Below are positions 25,715-34,246 of a DNA stretch of 64,000 nucleotides, one piece after another. Position numbers and translations under genes: made by a program. How positions within the stretch are numbered: the stretch's first letter is position 1; each line of letters starts with the position of its first letter. This DNA is from Caldilineae bacterium (GTDB lineage: Bacteria > Chloroflexota > Anaerolineae > Epilineales > Epilineaceae). Location of the stretch: the NCBI GenBank assembly GCA_020634625.1, contig JACKBJ010000005.1, positions 62,001 through 126,000 on the forward strand, read 5' to 3'. Below the pieces are notes generated by a model. That model saw only the letters and a program-made list of their open reading frames with translations, was not told the DNA's origin and ran no database searches.

Positions 25715-27007
25715 ATGACCAGTCCTTCGACGGAAGCGCCCGAGGCCCAGGCCGATGCTCCCGAGACCGGGCATTCGCCCGTCTTCTCGCTCCTGGGCGA
25801 GCTGGCCGGCGAGCGCCTGAGCCAGGTCTGGCTCCTGGGGCTCTTGATCATCGTGGCCCTGGCCTTCTTCTGGATGGTGCGCTTCTTCGTCACGCCCGTC
25901 ATCGTGGCCGCGGTCTTCGCGGGCCTGGCCTACCCCATGCAGCAGTGGCTGGCGCGCAGCCTGCGCGGTCACCGCGGTCTGGCCGCGCTCATCAGCTGCC
26001 TGATCCTGGTCGCCGGCATCCTGATTCCCTTCTACATCACGGCCAACATGGTCGTGGTCGAGGCGATCAGCTTCTACGAGGCGGCCCGGCCGGAGGTGGA
26101 CGGGGCCTTGGCGCGCAGCGGCGAATGGCTGGCTCAGGCCGAGCGTTGGCGCGAGGCGTTGCCGGCGCCGCTGGCCGAGGCCCTGCCGAGCGATCCCCTG
26201 GCCGGCTTCGACTGGGCGACCTCGGTTCAGAACGCGGCCGGCACGGCCGGCAACGTCTTGGCCAACCTGATCAACCGGACCTCGCGTGGGACCGCCCAGC
26301 TGGTCTTCGGGCTCTTCGTGGTGCTCTTCTCGATGTACTACTTCTTCCGCGACGGCGAGCGGATGGTCCAGCGGCTGCGCTACCTGAGCCCCCTGGACGC
26401 CTACTACGAAGACCTCTTGGCGCGGCGTCTGGTCTCGGTGTCGCGGGCCACCCTGCGCGGCTCGATCATCCTCGGTTTCGTCCAGGGGGGCATCGGCGCG
26501 CTGACCCTGGCGCTGGTCGGCGTGCCGGCCGCCCTGCTCTGGGGGGTCGCGATGGTGGTGCTGTCGGTGATCCCGCTGGTGGGCACCTGGCTGATCATGT
26601 ACCCGATCGCGCTGCTACAGCTGGTGCAGGGCCGTTGGGTCGCAGCGCTGATCATCAGCCTGGTCACGGCCGTCGTGATCTCGAACATCGACAACGTGCT
26701 GCGCCCGCGCCTGGTGGGCCGGGGCGCCGGCATGCACGACCTGCTGGTCTTCTTCGCCACGCTCGGCGGCATCGGGGTCTACGGGGTGATGGGCTTCATC
26801 GTCGGACCGATCATCGCGGCCTTCTTCGTGGCGCTGCTCGACATCTACGCGCTGGAGTACCAGCCCCAGCTCGAGCGGCCGCCGCGCGAGCGGGACGCGG
26901 CGGGCGGGCTTCAGGCGCCGCGGAAGCCGATGCGCGAACCGGTGACCGCCGCGGCCAGGCCCGACGCGGCCGCGGAGGCCCCGGCCGAGGACGCCGCGGA
27001 CCGCTGA
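25715..27007 (+). CDS. AI-2E family (PerM/TqsA-like) transporter
   Basis: A 430-residue polytopic membrane protein with about 8 helices. Two early helices are followed by a long extracytoplasmic loop (about residues 130-190), then the conserved C-terminal half including LVFGLFVVLFSMYYFFRDG, GFVQGGIGALTLALVGVPAALLWGV, IPLVGTWLIMYPIALL and the DNVLRPRLVG motif. The family includes AI-2 exporters and Na+/H+ antiporters, so the substrate is open. The cytoplasmic tail is Ala/Pro/Arg-rich. The start at 25715 has GGGAGG upstream. It converges on the metalloprotease with a 70-nt gap. Confidence 0.88.
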   Translation: MTSPSTEAPEAQADAPETGHSPVFSLLGELAGERLSQVWLLGLLIIVALAFFWMVRFFVTPVIVAAVFAGLAYPMQQWLARSLRGHRGLAALISCLILVAGILIPFYITANMVVVEAISFYEAARPEVDGALARSGEWLAQAERWREALPAPLAEALPSDPLAGFDWATSVQNAAGTAGNVLANLINRTSRGTAQLVFGLFVVLFSMYYFFRDGERMVQRLRYLSPLDAYYEDLLARRLVSVSRATLRGSIILGFVQGGIGALTLALVGVPAALLWGVAMVVLSVIPLVGTWLIMYPIALLQLVQGRWVAALIISLVTAVVISNIDNVLRPRLVGRGAGMHDLLVFFATLGGIGVYGVMGFIVGPIIAAFFVALLDIYALEYQPQLERPPRERDAAGGLQAPRKPMREPVTAAARPDAAAEAPAEDAADR

Positions 27008-27077
27008 AGCGACGATGCGTCGAACTCGGGCCGGGTCGGGCGGGCACCGCCCTGGAGCGGGGAGCGGAGCGCGACGG

Positions 27078-28352
27078 CTACCAGGCCTCGATCGGCGTCG
27101 TGGCGCGCAGCTGCCTCAGCCAGAGCCGCTCCAGCGCGGCCAGGTCGAAGCCGGTGGCGGCCGAGTAGTCGGGCAATCGGCGCGTCTCGGTCTTGCCGTC
27201 CGCGCCCGGCAGGACCAGCTCCAGGGCCGGCATGGCCAGCACGCGCTCGAGCCCGACGCGTCCGATCAGCCAGCCCACGAAGGCGGTGCGGATGTTGTAG
27301 ATCCGATCGCGCCGGGCGATGCAGGCCTCGCCCGGACGCGGGCGCAGGGCGCTGTCGTCGGTGATCGAGACATAGCTTCCGGCGGACAGGTAGCCGCGCA
27401 CGGCCGCGTCCCAGCTCTCGATGCCCTGCCAGGCGAGCGCGTGCCGACCCGCGGCCCAGTTGGCGATGCCTTCGGTCAACACCCCGTCGCCGACGAAGGC
27501 GGCGTCCATGCTGAGGTGGTGCGCCATCTCGTGCGCCAGCACCGCCCGGATCTGGATGGCGTCGGTCGCGGCGTCGACGAAGATCAAGAGCAGCGGCGGC
27601 TCGCGGTAGGTGGCCGCCAGGCCGCGAGCCGGGCAGCGAGCCGTGTAGGCCGTCACGAAGACCAGGTCGACCGGCGCCTTGGGCAGCAGCCGGCCACCCA
27701 GCCGCTCGCTCACCTCGGCCAACAGCGGCTCGAGCTCCGGCGTCCAGCGCCGCGCCAGACGCCCCAGGTCTGGATCCGCCTCCGGCTCGGTGAAGACCCG
27801 GAAGTGCCGGGTCCGATCGATCGGCTCGCGGCCCTCCAGCTCGGGCAGCGTGGGCCAGTCGACGGCCTCCGGCAGCTCGGTCCCGCGGGAGGGTGGCTCG
27901 GGGGTGGCGGTCACCCGCCGGAGCGTGGCGGTGGCGGGGACCGCGTTGGGGGCCGGCGTCGTTGGCGGCGCGTCGGCGACTTCGTCCGGGCCGGGGGCCG
28001 ATTCGGCGGTCGCGTCACCGGCTGCGCCGCGGCGCGCATCGGGGGTCGAAGCGCCGGTCGCGATGGCGGTCGGGTCGTCGGCCGGGTCGCCGGGCGAGCC
28101 GGTGGCGGCCGTCCTCGGAGCCTCGACCCCGGGGTCGGTCGCCTCCCTGGCCGGGGTTCCGGCCGCGGGCCGCGCCGGCTCGGATTCGAGCGCGGGTGCG
28201 GGCCCGCCCGGACCCGTGGCGAGGCAAGCGCCAAGCAGCAGGCATGGCAGGATCGGGCCGATGCTCGACCAGGGCCGGCCACGAACGAAGCGCGCGCGGG
28301 GCGTCGAGGGCCTGCGATCGGCCGCCGATTCGCGTCTGGGCGTCTCGATCAC
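27078..28352 (-). CDS. Lipoprotein metalloprotease of gluzincin type
   Basis: A 424-residue protein with an Arg-rich n-region and lipobox CLLLGAC (Cys43). A low-complexity Ala/Thr/Pro/Asp region (about 45-160) is followed by a catalytic domain. VLAHEMAHHL holds the HExxH zinc motif (274-278), and TEGIANW 16 residues later offers the third ligand E294, the gluzincin arrangement. Two Cys in VFVTAYTARC and PGEACIARR may form a disulfide. It should act at the outer face of the membrane; the substrate is unknown. The GTG at 28352 overlaps the lipB stop (GTGA) and has GGAG 7 nt upstream. Confidence 0.75.
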   Translation of the reverse strand: MIETPRRESAADRRPSTPRARFVRGRPWSSIGPILPCLLLGACLATGPGGPAPALESEPARPAAGTPAREATDPGVEAPRTAATGSPGDPADDPTAIATGASTPDARRGAAGDATAESAPGPDEVADAPPTTPAPNAVPATATLRRVTATPEPPSRGTELPEAVDWPTLPELEGREPIDRTRHFRVFTEPEADPDLGRLARRWTPELEPLLAEVSERLGGRLLPKAPVDLVFVTAYTARCPARGLAATYREPPLLLIFVDAATDAIQIRAVLAHEMAHHLSMDAAFVGDGVLTEGIANWAAGRHALAWQGIESWDAAVRGYLSAGSYVSITDDSALRPRPGEACIARRDRIYNIRTAFVGWLIGRVGLERVLAMPALELVLPGADGKTETRRLPDYSAATGFDLAALERLWLRQLRATTPIEAW

Positions 28353-29176
28353 CGCGGGGCTCCGCCGGCTGCGCCCGGGCCGGGCCTGCCAGCCCTGGCG
28401 TCGGCCGGCGCCGGCGACCGCGCATCCAACACGACGGGCAGATCCTCCGCGCCGCGCTGCAGCATGCGACGGCCGAGGGCTTGACCAAGTGCCGCGACCA
28501 GCGCAGGTCGGACCTCGGACAGCTCGATCGGACGGCCCAGCAGCGCCGCCATCGACCCGCTGCGCGCCTCGGGCAGGCCGCAGGGCAGGATCAGGTCGAA
28601 GGCGCTCAGGTCCGGGTCGACGTTGAGCGCGATGCCGTGGTAGGCGATCCAACGCTCGATGCGCAGGCCGAGGGCTGCCAGCTTGGCCCAGCCCCGGATC
28701 GAGGGCGTCGGCTCGGCCTCGGGCCCCAGGGCGACCCAGACGCCGGTCTCGCGGCCTTCGCGCGCCTCGGCGGCGATGCCGAAGCTGGCCAGCGTCGCCA
28801 CGACCGCCGCCGTCAGCGCCCCCGCATACCAGCGCACGTCCTTGCGGAAGCCCTGCAGGTCGAGGATCGGGTAGACCACCTGCTGGCCGGGACCATGCCA
28901 GGTGACGTCACCGCCCCGCTCGACCTCGAAGCGTTCGATGCCCCGCGCGTCCAGCAGCGACGGCGCCGCCAGGACATGCGCGGCGTTGGCGCGGCGGCCG
29001 AGGGTCAGGACGGCCGGGTGCTCGACCAGCAGCACGCGATCGCTACCGCGGCCGGCCTTGCGCTCGGCCACCAGGGTCCGCTGCAGGTCCCAGACCTGGC
29101 GGTAGGGCATGCGCCCGAGGTCGGTCCAGCAGAGCGGGGGCGGGGCCGCGGCCGCGCCGACCGGGGACGCGTTCAC
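28349..29176 (-). CDS. lipB: Lipoyl (octanoyl) transferase
   Basis: A 275-residue enzyme that moves octanoyl from ACP to lipoyl domains. It shows VEHPAVLTLGRRAN, RGGDVTWHGPGQQVVYPILDL, the Lys segment IRGWAKLAALGLRIERWIAYHG and LPCGLPEA with the catalytic Cys. The C-terminal ~40 residues are a Pro/Gly/Arg-rich tail beyond the usual end. The GTG at 29176 overlaps the preceding stop by 4 nt. The core starts at LGRMPYRQVWDLQ, about 20 residues in. It is the third gene in the fmt operon. Confidence 0.93.
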   Translation of the reverse strand: MNASPVGAAAAPPPLCWTDLGRMPYRQVWDLQRTLVAERKAGRGSDRVLLVEHPAVLTLGRRANAAHVLAAPSLLDARGIERFEVERGGDVTWHGPGQQVVYPILDLQGFRKDVRWYAGALTAAVVATLASFGIAAEAREGRETGVWVALGPEAEPTPSIRGWAKLAALGLRIERWIAYHGIALNVDPDLSAFDLILPCGLPEARSGSMAALLGRPIELSEVRPALVAALGQALGRRMLQRGAEDLPVVLDARSPAPADARAGRPGPGAAGGAPR

Positions 29177-29670
29177 GGCTTCGCGCCGGGTCGCGCCGGG
29201 CTGGGAAGCGGGCTGGGCGAAGGATGGGCCGGGGGGCCGGGCGACGCGGACGGCGGCCCCTGACCGAAGTCCAGGAAGAGCCCGGCGAAGGGGAGCCAGA
29301 TGCGCTCCGAGAGGCCCAGGAAGCTGGTCGGAGTCGGGCTGAGGCTCGGGCTCGGGCTCGGACTGGGCGGCGGCGGGCTGGGCGTGGCTTCGGTTGGGAT
29401 GGGCGTCGCGCTGGCCGGGCGGGTGGCCGTCGGGGTGAAGGGCGCCGGCGTCGGCACGCTCGGCGGCAGGGTCGGCAGCGGCTCGGTGGGGATCAGGGTC
29501 GGAAACGGCGGGGTGGGTTGCGAGGGGCGCGCGGCCGCGGGCTGACCCTGGCCGGCGTCGAGCATGGGCAGCAGCGCGAGCAGGCTCACCGCGAGCAGCG
29601 CGAGCCGCGGGCCGGCCGACACGCGCGGGGCCTCGCCGCCGTCCGGGCGCCGGTCGATCCGAGGGCTCAT
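29173..29670 (-). CDS. Pro/Ser/Thr-rich exported or membrane-anchored protein
   Basis: A 165-residue protein of unknown function. It has one hydrophobic helix near the N terminus (LALLAVSLLALLPMLDAG, about 23-40), likely an uncleaved anchor or signal. Then come about 90 residues dominated by Pro, Thr and Ser with PTP and SPSPS runs, and a second hydrophobic patch (LSERIWLPFAGLFLDFG). Its ATG overlaps the fmt stop (ATGA) and its stop overlaps the lipB GTG (GTGA), so it is firmly a member of the operon. Base composition resembles that of the linkers in the window's lipoproteins. Confidence 0.65.
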   Translation of the reverse strand: MSPRIDRRPDGGEAPRVSAGPRLALLAVSLLALLPMLDAGQGQPAAARPSQPTPPFPTLIPTEPLPTLPPSVPTPAPFTPTATRPASATPIPTEATPSPPPPSPSPSPSLSPTPTSFLGLSERIWLPFAGLFLDFGQGPPSASPGPPAHPSPSPLPSPARPGAKP

Positions 29671-30734
29671 TCCGGGGTTCCCAGGCCAGCGGCCAGATCG
29701 TCGCCACCCAGGCATGCCGCGATGAAGTCGGCCCGACCCCGGGCGAAGTCGATCGCTCGCATCGCCTTGCCGCCGGCGACCTGGATCGTCTCGAGCCGCA
29801 ACCAGCCCCGACCGGTGGCCACCAGCGGCCCGGCGGCGGAGTCGACCACCTTGCTCGGCGTCGGGATCGCAGGCCCGTCGCCCGGCAGCCCGGCGAGCTC
29901 GGCCGAGCTCGGCAGCTCGACCGCGTGCAGCTTGAGCGTCTGGCCGGCCCATTCGGTGTAGGCGCCCGGCCAGGGCGCCATCGCGCGCACGCGGCGGGCC
30001 AGGGCTTCGGCCGGCTCTCGCCAGTCCAGCCGGCCGTCGATCTTTCGCAGGCGCGGCGCATAGGTGGCCAGCGCCGAATCCTGGGCCTCGGGCTCGATCT
30101 CGCCGGCCATCCAGCGCGGCAAGGTCTCGGCCAGCAGATCGGCGCCCAGATCCGCCAGTCGCGCGGTCAGCTCGCCGGTGGTGGCGCGCGGCGGGATCGG
30201 GATGGAGCGGCGCGTCAGCATCGGTCCGGTGTCCAGCCCGGCGTCCATGCGCATGATCGTGACGCCGGTCTGGGCGTCGCCGGCCAGGATCGCCTGTGCC
30301 ACCGGCGCGGCGCCGCGCCAGCGCGGGAGCAGCGAGGCGTGGACGTTCAGCGCGCCGGCCGGCGCCGAATCGAGCACCGCCGGCGGCAGGATCAGGCCGT
30401 AGGCCGCGACCACCAGCAGATCGGGCGCCAGCGCGTGCAGGGCCTCGAGGGCCGTGGGCTCATGCCGGAAGGAGCCCGGCTGCAGCACCGGGATGCCCAG
30501 CTCGAGCGCCAACGCCTTGACCGGCGACGGCTGCAGGCGCCGGCCGCGACCCGCCGGACGGTCGGGCTGGGTGAAGACGCCGACGACCGCGTGCTCGGCC
30601 GCCAGTCGGGCCAGGCTGGGTCGGGCGAAGTCGGGCGTGCCCATGAAGACCAGGCGCCAGGGCGCGGCGCGGTCGGGCAGAGGGCCGGGCCGGGTGAGAG
30701 GGCTGCCGATCGGATGGGGCTGGACTGGGCTCAT
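29667..30734 (-). CDS. fmt: Methionyl-tRNA formyltransferase
   Basis: A 355-residue enzyme that formylates initiator Met-tRNA. The N-terminal domain begins RLVFMGTPDFARPSLARL. The catalytic N/H/D set lies in LNVHASLLPRWRGAAPV and GLDTGPML. The C-terminal OB-like domain (KIDGRLDW..., RVRAMAPWPGAYT) is complete. The ATG at 30734 adds about 26 residues before the usual start. It is chosen because a TATCAT box ends 8 nt upstream, giving a nearly leaderless mRNA. It heads a four-gene chain with 4-nt overlaps (Pro-rich, lipB, protease). Confidence 0.95.
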   Translation of the reverse strand: MSPVQPHPIGSPLTRPGPLPDRAAPWRLVFMGTPDFARPSLARLAAEHAVVGVFTQPDRPAGRGRRLQPSPVKALALELGIPVLQPGSFRHEPTALEALHALAPDLLVVAAYGLILPPAVLDSAPAGALNVHASLLPRWRGAAPVAQAILAGDAQTGVTIMRMDAGLDTGPMLTRRSIPIPPRATTGELTARLADLGADLLAETLPRWMAGEIEPEAQDSALATYAPRLRKIDGRLDWREPAEALARRVRAMAPWPGAYTEWAGQTLKLHAVELPSSAELAGLPGDGPAIPTPSKVVDSAAGPLVATGRGWLRLETIQVAGGKAMRAIDFARGRADFIAACLGGDDLAAGLGTPE

Positions 30735-30742
30735 GGGCTGGA

Positions 30743-30748
30743 ATGATA
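30743..30748 (-). promoter_or_regulatory. -10 box for fmt, leaderless geometry
   Basis: Minus-strand TGC-TATCAT, then 8 nt, then the fmt ATG. The spacing is identical to menF, ccoI and the mini-ORF at 30851. Confidence 0.5.
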
Positions 30749-30813
30749 GCAGCCGAGTCCCGCCCTGCCGCCGCGCCCGGCGCGTCGGGCCGCCTGGCGC
30801 GCTCGGCGCCGGC

Positions 30814-30842
30814 TTGGGCCGCCAGCGCCGTCTGACTACAAT
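30814..30842 (+). promoter_or_regulatory. Promoter of the SH3-M23 lipoprotein transcript
   Basis: TTGGGC (30814-30819), 17-nt spacer, TACAAT (30837-30842). Transcription should start near 30849-30851, at the ATG of a 13-codon frame and about 60 nt before the lipoprotein gene. Confidence 0.5.
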
Positions 30843-30850
30843 TCCGCTCC

Positions 30851-30892
30851 ATGCGACCACCGCCCCGGAGCCGCCATCTTGTGCTGCGCTGA
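30851..30892 (+). CDS. Possible leaderless 13-residue leader peptide
   Basis: The ATG lies exactly 8 nt after the TACAAT box, the same geometry as the other leaderless starts here. The frame ATG to TGA encodes MRPPPRSRHLVLR, with 4 Arg and 3 Pro in 13 residues. It ends 16 nt before the ATG of the M23 lipoprotein, whose ribosome-binding site GGGAG (30899-30903) lies just after this stop. It could regulate translation of the downstream gene by coupling or stalling, or be chance; no homologue is known to me. Confidence 0.35.
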   Translation: MRPPPRSRHLVLR

Positions 30893-30908
30893 GCCCAAGG
30901 GAGACGAC

Positions 30909-32174
30909 ATGCACGCCCGGCCGCTTCGGCGCAGCCGTTTCGCCCTCGGGCTGGCCGCGCTCATCCTGCCGGGCCTGGTCGGCTGCGGCTCGGCTCGACC
31001 GGGCTCGACCGCGACGCCGCGTGACACCCTCACGCCCAGCGTCACGCCGACCGCCTCCGATACCCCGACGCCGACCCTGACGCCGACGCCGACCTTCCCG
31101 GTCGACGCCCTGGTGCGCATCGACGCGCTCAACGTGCGGGCCGGGCCGGACACGCAGCATCCGGTGCTCGAGGTGGCCGCTCGGCGCACGCCGGTGGCGA
31201 TCGAGGGCCGGGACGACAGCGGGGCCTGGTTCGCGGTGCGCCTGCCGAGCCAGATCCAGGGCTGGCTGAGCGCCGACTATGTCGAGCTGCGGCGTGACTA
31301 CGCCGGCATCCCGACCCAGCCGACCCCCTCGCCGCCGCCCTCGCCGACCGCCACGGCGATCCCGATGGACCCGAGCCTGCCGCTGATCGCCCTGCCGCCG
31401 GTGGTCGCCCAGGGCGATCCCTTGCTGGTGCGGTTGCGGGCCGAGGACGCGGTCCAGGTGGTGGCGGCCTTCGACGACCGCCAGGCCGGCTTCGTCGAGG
31501 TCGCGCCCGGGAGTTTCGCCGGCATCCTGTCGGCGGCGTTGGACACCAACCCCGGCGAGCAGCCGGTCTATCTGACGGTCATCGATGACGCCGGCAACAG
31601 CCGAACCGAGCAGATCGGGATCCGGATCCAGAACGGCGGCTACCCGACCGAGGCGATCGAGCTCGACGAGGAGCTGCTGGGCCTGCTCGATCCGGCGCTG
31701 GGCGACGCCGAGCTCGCGCGCCTGACCGAGATCTGGTCGGTGGTCACGCCCGAGAAGCTCTGGCAGGGCGTCTGGCTGCCGCCGGTCGCGGGCGGGTTAT
31801 CCTCCGGCTTCGGCACGCTGCGCGACTACAACGGCGGCCGGCTCTCCAGCCGCCATACCGGGCTCGATCTGCGTGGACCGACCGGCACCGCGGTCCTGGC
31901 TCCCGCCCGGGGCCGGGTGGCGCTGGCCGAAGCGCTGCCGGTGCGCGGCAACTGCGTCTGGCTCGACCACGGCTGGGGCGTCTACTCGGGCTACTTTCAC
32001 CTTTCCGAGATCGCGGTGGTACCGGGCGAGCTGGTCGAGCCGGGTGCGCGCATCGGGGCGGTCGGCGCCACGGGTCGGGTCACGGCGCCCCACCTGCATT
32101 GGGAGCTGCGAGTCCTGGGCGAGGCGGCCAACCCGGTGCAGTGGCTGATGCGCGACGTGGGTCAGGTGCCCTGA
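30909..32174 (+). CDS. SH3b and M23 (LytM) peptidase lipoprotein
   Basis: A 421-residue lipoprotein (lipobox LPGLVGC, about residue 25). In order: a Thr/Pro/Ser linker (about 30-65) with TPTPTLTPTPT, an SH3b domain (about 65-130; DALNVRAGPDTQHPVL, GWLSADYVEL), a second Pro/Thr linker, a beta domain, and a C-terminal M23 domain. The M23 zinc motifs are HTGLDL and HLHWEL, with SGYFH between them. It should trim or bind the cell wall from outside. The start is ATG 30909 with GGGAG upstream. It is divergent from fmt. Confidence 0.88.
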   Translation: MHARPLRRSRFALGLAALILPGLVGCGSARPGSTATPRDTLTPSVTPTASDTPTPTLTPTPTFPVDALVRIDALNVRAGPDTQHPVLEVAARRTPVAIEGRDDSGAWFAVRLPSQIQGWLSADYVELRRDYAGIPTQPTPSPPPSPTATAIPMDPSLPLIALPPVVAQGDPLLVRLRAEDAVQVVAAFDDRQAGFVEVAPGSFAGILSAALDTNPGEQPVYLTVIDDAGNSRTEQIGIRIQNGGYPTEAIELDEELLGLLDPALGDAELARLTEIWSVVTPEKLWQGVWLPPVAGGLSSGFGTLRDYNGGRLSSRHTGLDLRGPTGTAVLAPARGRVALAEALPVRGNCVWLDHGWGVYSGYFHLSEIAVVPGELVEPGARIGAVGATGRVTAPHLHWELRVLGEAANPVQWLMRDVGQVP

Positions 32175-32229
32175 GCCCCGCGGCCGAGCGCTCGGACGGG
32201 ATCGCGACCGGCTTGGGCCCCGATCGCGC

Positions 32230-32258
32230 TGGACCCCGCCGGGTGCGGCTGGTATGCT
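32230..32258 (+). promoter_or_regulatory. Promoter of the Crp/Fnr-family gene
   Basis: TGGACC (32230-32235), 17-nt spacer, extended -10 TGG-TATGCT (32253-32258). The -35 and spacing equal those at 8214. The predicted leader is about 115 nt long. Confidence 0.5.
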
Positions 32259-32379
32259 CGGTCGGACGTGCCAGCGGCATGGCCGGGTCGGAAGGCTGTT
32301 GCCGCGACCCTGGCGCGGTGCGTCGATGCCCGCTTCTGCCCGATCGCCTTCGCCAACCTGCTTGCGTGGAGCTTCGGTC

Positions 32380-33030
32380 GTGATCCAGACCCTCAACCCG
32401 CATGCCTTCGACCTCAGCGACGAGGACCAGCGCGCGCTGCTGGCCTTCGGTGAGACCCAGCGCCTGGCCAAGGGCCAGCGGCTCTACGGCGAGGGCGAGT
32501 CGGTGAGCCGGCTCTGGTTCGTCCGCTCGGGTCGGGTGCACCTGACCAAGCTCTCCTCCAGCGGCGCCGAGAGCCTGGTGGCCTTCTACGGGCCGGGCCA
32601 GAGCTTCTGCGTCGCCGCCGCGCTCATCGGCGATCCTTTCCCCTGCTCGGCTCACGCGGCCACCGAGGTCGAGCTGGTGAGCATCCCGGCCGAGCGCTTC
32701 CTGGAGCTCTTCGAGACCCTGCCGGGCTTCGCCAAGCGGCTGCTGCGTGAGATGGCGCCGCAGTTCTGCGGCGCCCACTGCGATTGCGCGCTCAGCGTCG
32801 AGCGGGTCGACAAGCGGCTGGCCATCACCCTGCTGCGCCTGGACGAGCAATTCCAGGGCAGCGCCATCCCCTTCACCCGGCTGGAGCTGGCCCAGATGGT
32901 CAACACCACCGTCGAGAGCTGCATCCGCAAGCTCTCGACCTGGACCAAGGCCGGCTGGCTGGACGGCGGTCGTGGCGAGGTTCGGGTGCTCGATCGGCCA
33001 GCCCTCGAGACGATCGTGATGTCCGACTAG
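32380..33030 (+). CDS. Crp/Fnr-family transcription regulator with six cysteines
   Basis: A 216-residue regulator with an N-terminal cyclic-nucleotide-type beta-roll (about 10-110), a dimerisation helix (about 112-145) and a C-terminal winged helix (about 150-216). The recognition helix NTTVESCIRKLSTW fits the T..E..IR variant of the family. It lacks the N-terminal Cys cluster of FNR. It has C77 and C89 in the roll, C130, C134 and C136 (CGAHCDC) in the dimerisation helix and C181, which suggests a redox or Fe-S role (inference). The GTG at 32380 is chosen for GGAG 8 nt upstream. It lies 10 kb from the ccoI operator. Confidence 0.88.
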   Translation: MIQTLNPHAFDLSDEDQRALLAFGETQRLAKGQRLYGEGESVSRLWFVRSGRVHLTKLSSSGAESLVAFYGPGQSFCVAAALIGDPFPCSAHAATEVELVSIPAERFLELFETLPGFAKRLLREMAPQFCGAHCDCALSVERVDKRLAITLLRLDEQFQGSAIPFTRLELAQMVNTTVESCIRKLSTWTKAGWLDGGRGEVRVLDRPALETIVMSD

Positions 33031-33234
33031 CGGGCACCGCGCCGGTCCGGGTTCGGCGCCGCCGCGACCCGCAGCGATCCGATCCTGACCGCGCGATCAT
33101 ACTCTGCCAGCACGCTGCTAACCCTTTCATCGCATCCTGCTCATGCGCGACCATGGTGCCGCGCCTAGGCTTCTCCCCGTCCTGCGGCCGGCTTGCCGGC
33201 CGATCGTCCGACGCCACCCCTTGGAGCATCGATC

Positions 33235-34128
33235 GTGAACATGCGCAGACCCCTCGGCCTGGTCGCCGTCGTCGCCGCGTTGGGCTTCGCCTACCTGGGC
33301 TGGACCTTCTTCAAGCCACCGGAACAGGCCAGCGGACCTATGCCGTCCGAGCCGGTGTCGCTGCAGGCGCCCGAGCTGCGGCCCGAGGCCGGCACGGCCG
33401 CCAAGCCGGGCGATCCGCAAGCGGGTGAAGCGAGCGCCGACGCGCCGACCGCCCCCGGCGCCGTGCTGGAGTCGGACGCCGGATCGGATGCCGGATCGGA
33501 TGTCGGATCGGACGCCGGCGCGGATGCCGGCGCGGATGCCGGCGCGAGCGCGGAGACGGGTGATGCGCTGGTGGATCCGGCGGCCGGCGGCGGCGAGCAG
33601 GTCTTCGAGATCCTGCCGGGCGAGTCGGTGGCCCGCTTCGAGATCGACGAGGTCCTGCGGAACGTGCCGACGCATGTCCTGGGCCGGACCGATCAGGTAT
33701 CGGGGCAGATCGCGCTCGATCCCGCCGACCCCGCGGCCGCGAGGGTGGGCGAGATCCTGGTCAACGTGCGCACCCTGGCCACCGACAGCGAGTTCCGTGA
33801 CCGCAGCATCAAGAACAAGATCCTGTTCACCGACCGGTACGAGTTCGTCCGCTTCACCCCGACGGCCATCAGCGGGCTGCCGGCCAGCCTGGCGATCGGC
33901 GAGCGCGCCAGCTTCGAGATGACCGGCGACCTGGAGATCATCGGGACGGTTCGGCCGGCCAGCTTCGCGGGCAGCATCACCTGGGTCGCGCCGAACCGAA
34001 TCGAAGGCAGCGCCAGCACGACCCTGCGCTACGACGATTTCGGCATCTCGATCCCGGCCGCCCGCTCGGTGAACGCGGTCGAGGACACGGTGATCCTCGG
34101 CCTCGACTTCGTGGCCGAGACCCGCTAG
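33235..34128 (+). CDS. YceI-family protein with repeat linker
   Basis: A 297-residue protein. It has an N-terminal membrane anchor or signal (about 5-28), a charged Asp/Gly/Ala linker built from a 12-nt tandem repeat, then a YceI lipocalin-like domain (about 120-295). The domain shows SVARFEIDEVL, QIALDP, VRTLATDSEFRDRSIKNKILFT, ASFEMTGDLEI and LDFVAETR. YceI proteins bind isoprenoids, including quinone-type lipids; the ligand here is unknown. The GTG at 33235 has GGAG 8 nt upstream; an ATG two codons later is the alternative. It follows the Crp-family gene after 204 nt. Confidence 0.85.
   Translation: MNMRRPLGLVAVVAALGFAYLGWTFFKPPEQASGPMPSEPVSLQAPELRPEAGTAAKPGDPQAGEASADAPTAPGAVLESDAGSDAGSDVGSDAGADAGADAGASAETGDALVDPAAGGGEQVFEILPGESVARFEIDEVLRNVPTHVLGRTDQVSGQIALDPADPAAARVGEILVNVRTLATDSEFRDRSIKNKILFTDRYEFVRFTPTAISGLPASLAIGERASFEMTGDLEIIGTVRPASFAGSITWVAPNRIEGSASTTLRYDDFGISIPAARSVNAVEDTVILGLDFVAETR
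33472..33543 (+). repeat. Six tandem 12-nt units in the YceI linker
   Basis: Units of the form TCGGATGCCGGA, shifting to GCGGATGCCGGC in the last two, encode SDAG/ADAG repeats. Such tracts change length by slippage, so strains may vary by multiples of four residues. Confidence 0.85.
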
Positions 34129-34246
34129 CCGCAGCGCCCGAGGTCCGATTCGCCCCTGCCGCATCGGGCCAGCAGCGCTCGGACGGGCGAGCCGGCCGGC
34201 CCGATCGCATCACGATGGGGCAGGCCGTGCCCTGCGGCGGTCGCGC

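Noticed and set aside
29173..29952. Longer version of the Pro-rich protein starting inside fmt
   Set aside because: The upstream 90 codons are an out-of-frame shadow of fmt. The ATG at 29670 overlapping the fmt stop, followed by a hydrophobic helix, is the natural start.
32268..32453. 61-codon GTG frame just after the Crp-family promoter
   Set aside because: It overlaps the start of the regulator in another frame, has no ribosome-binding site and no recognisable content. The regulator start is well supported.
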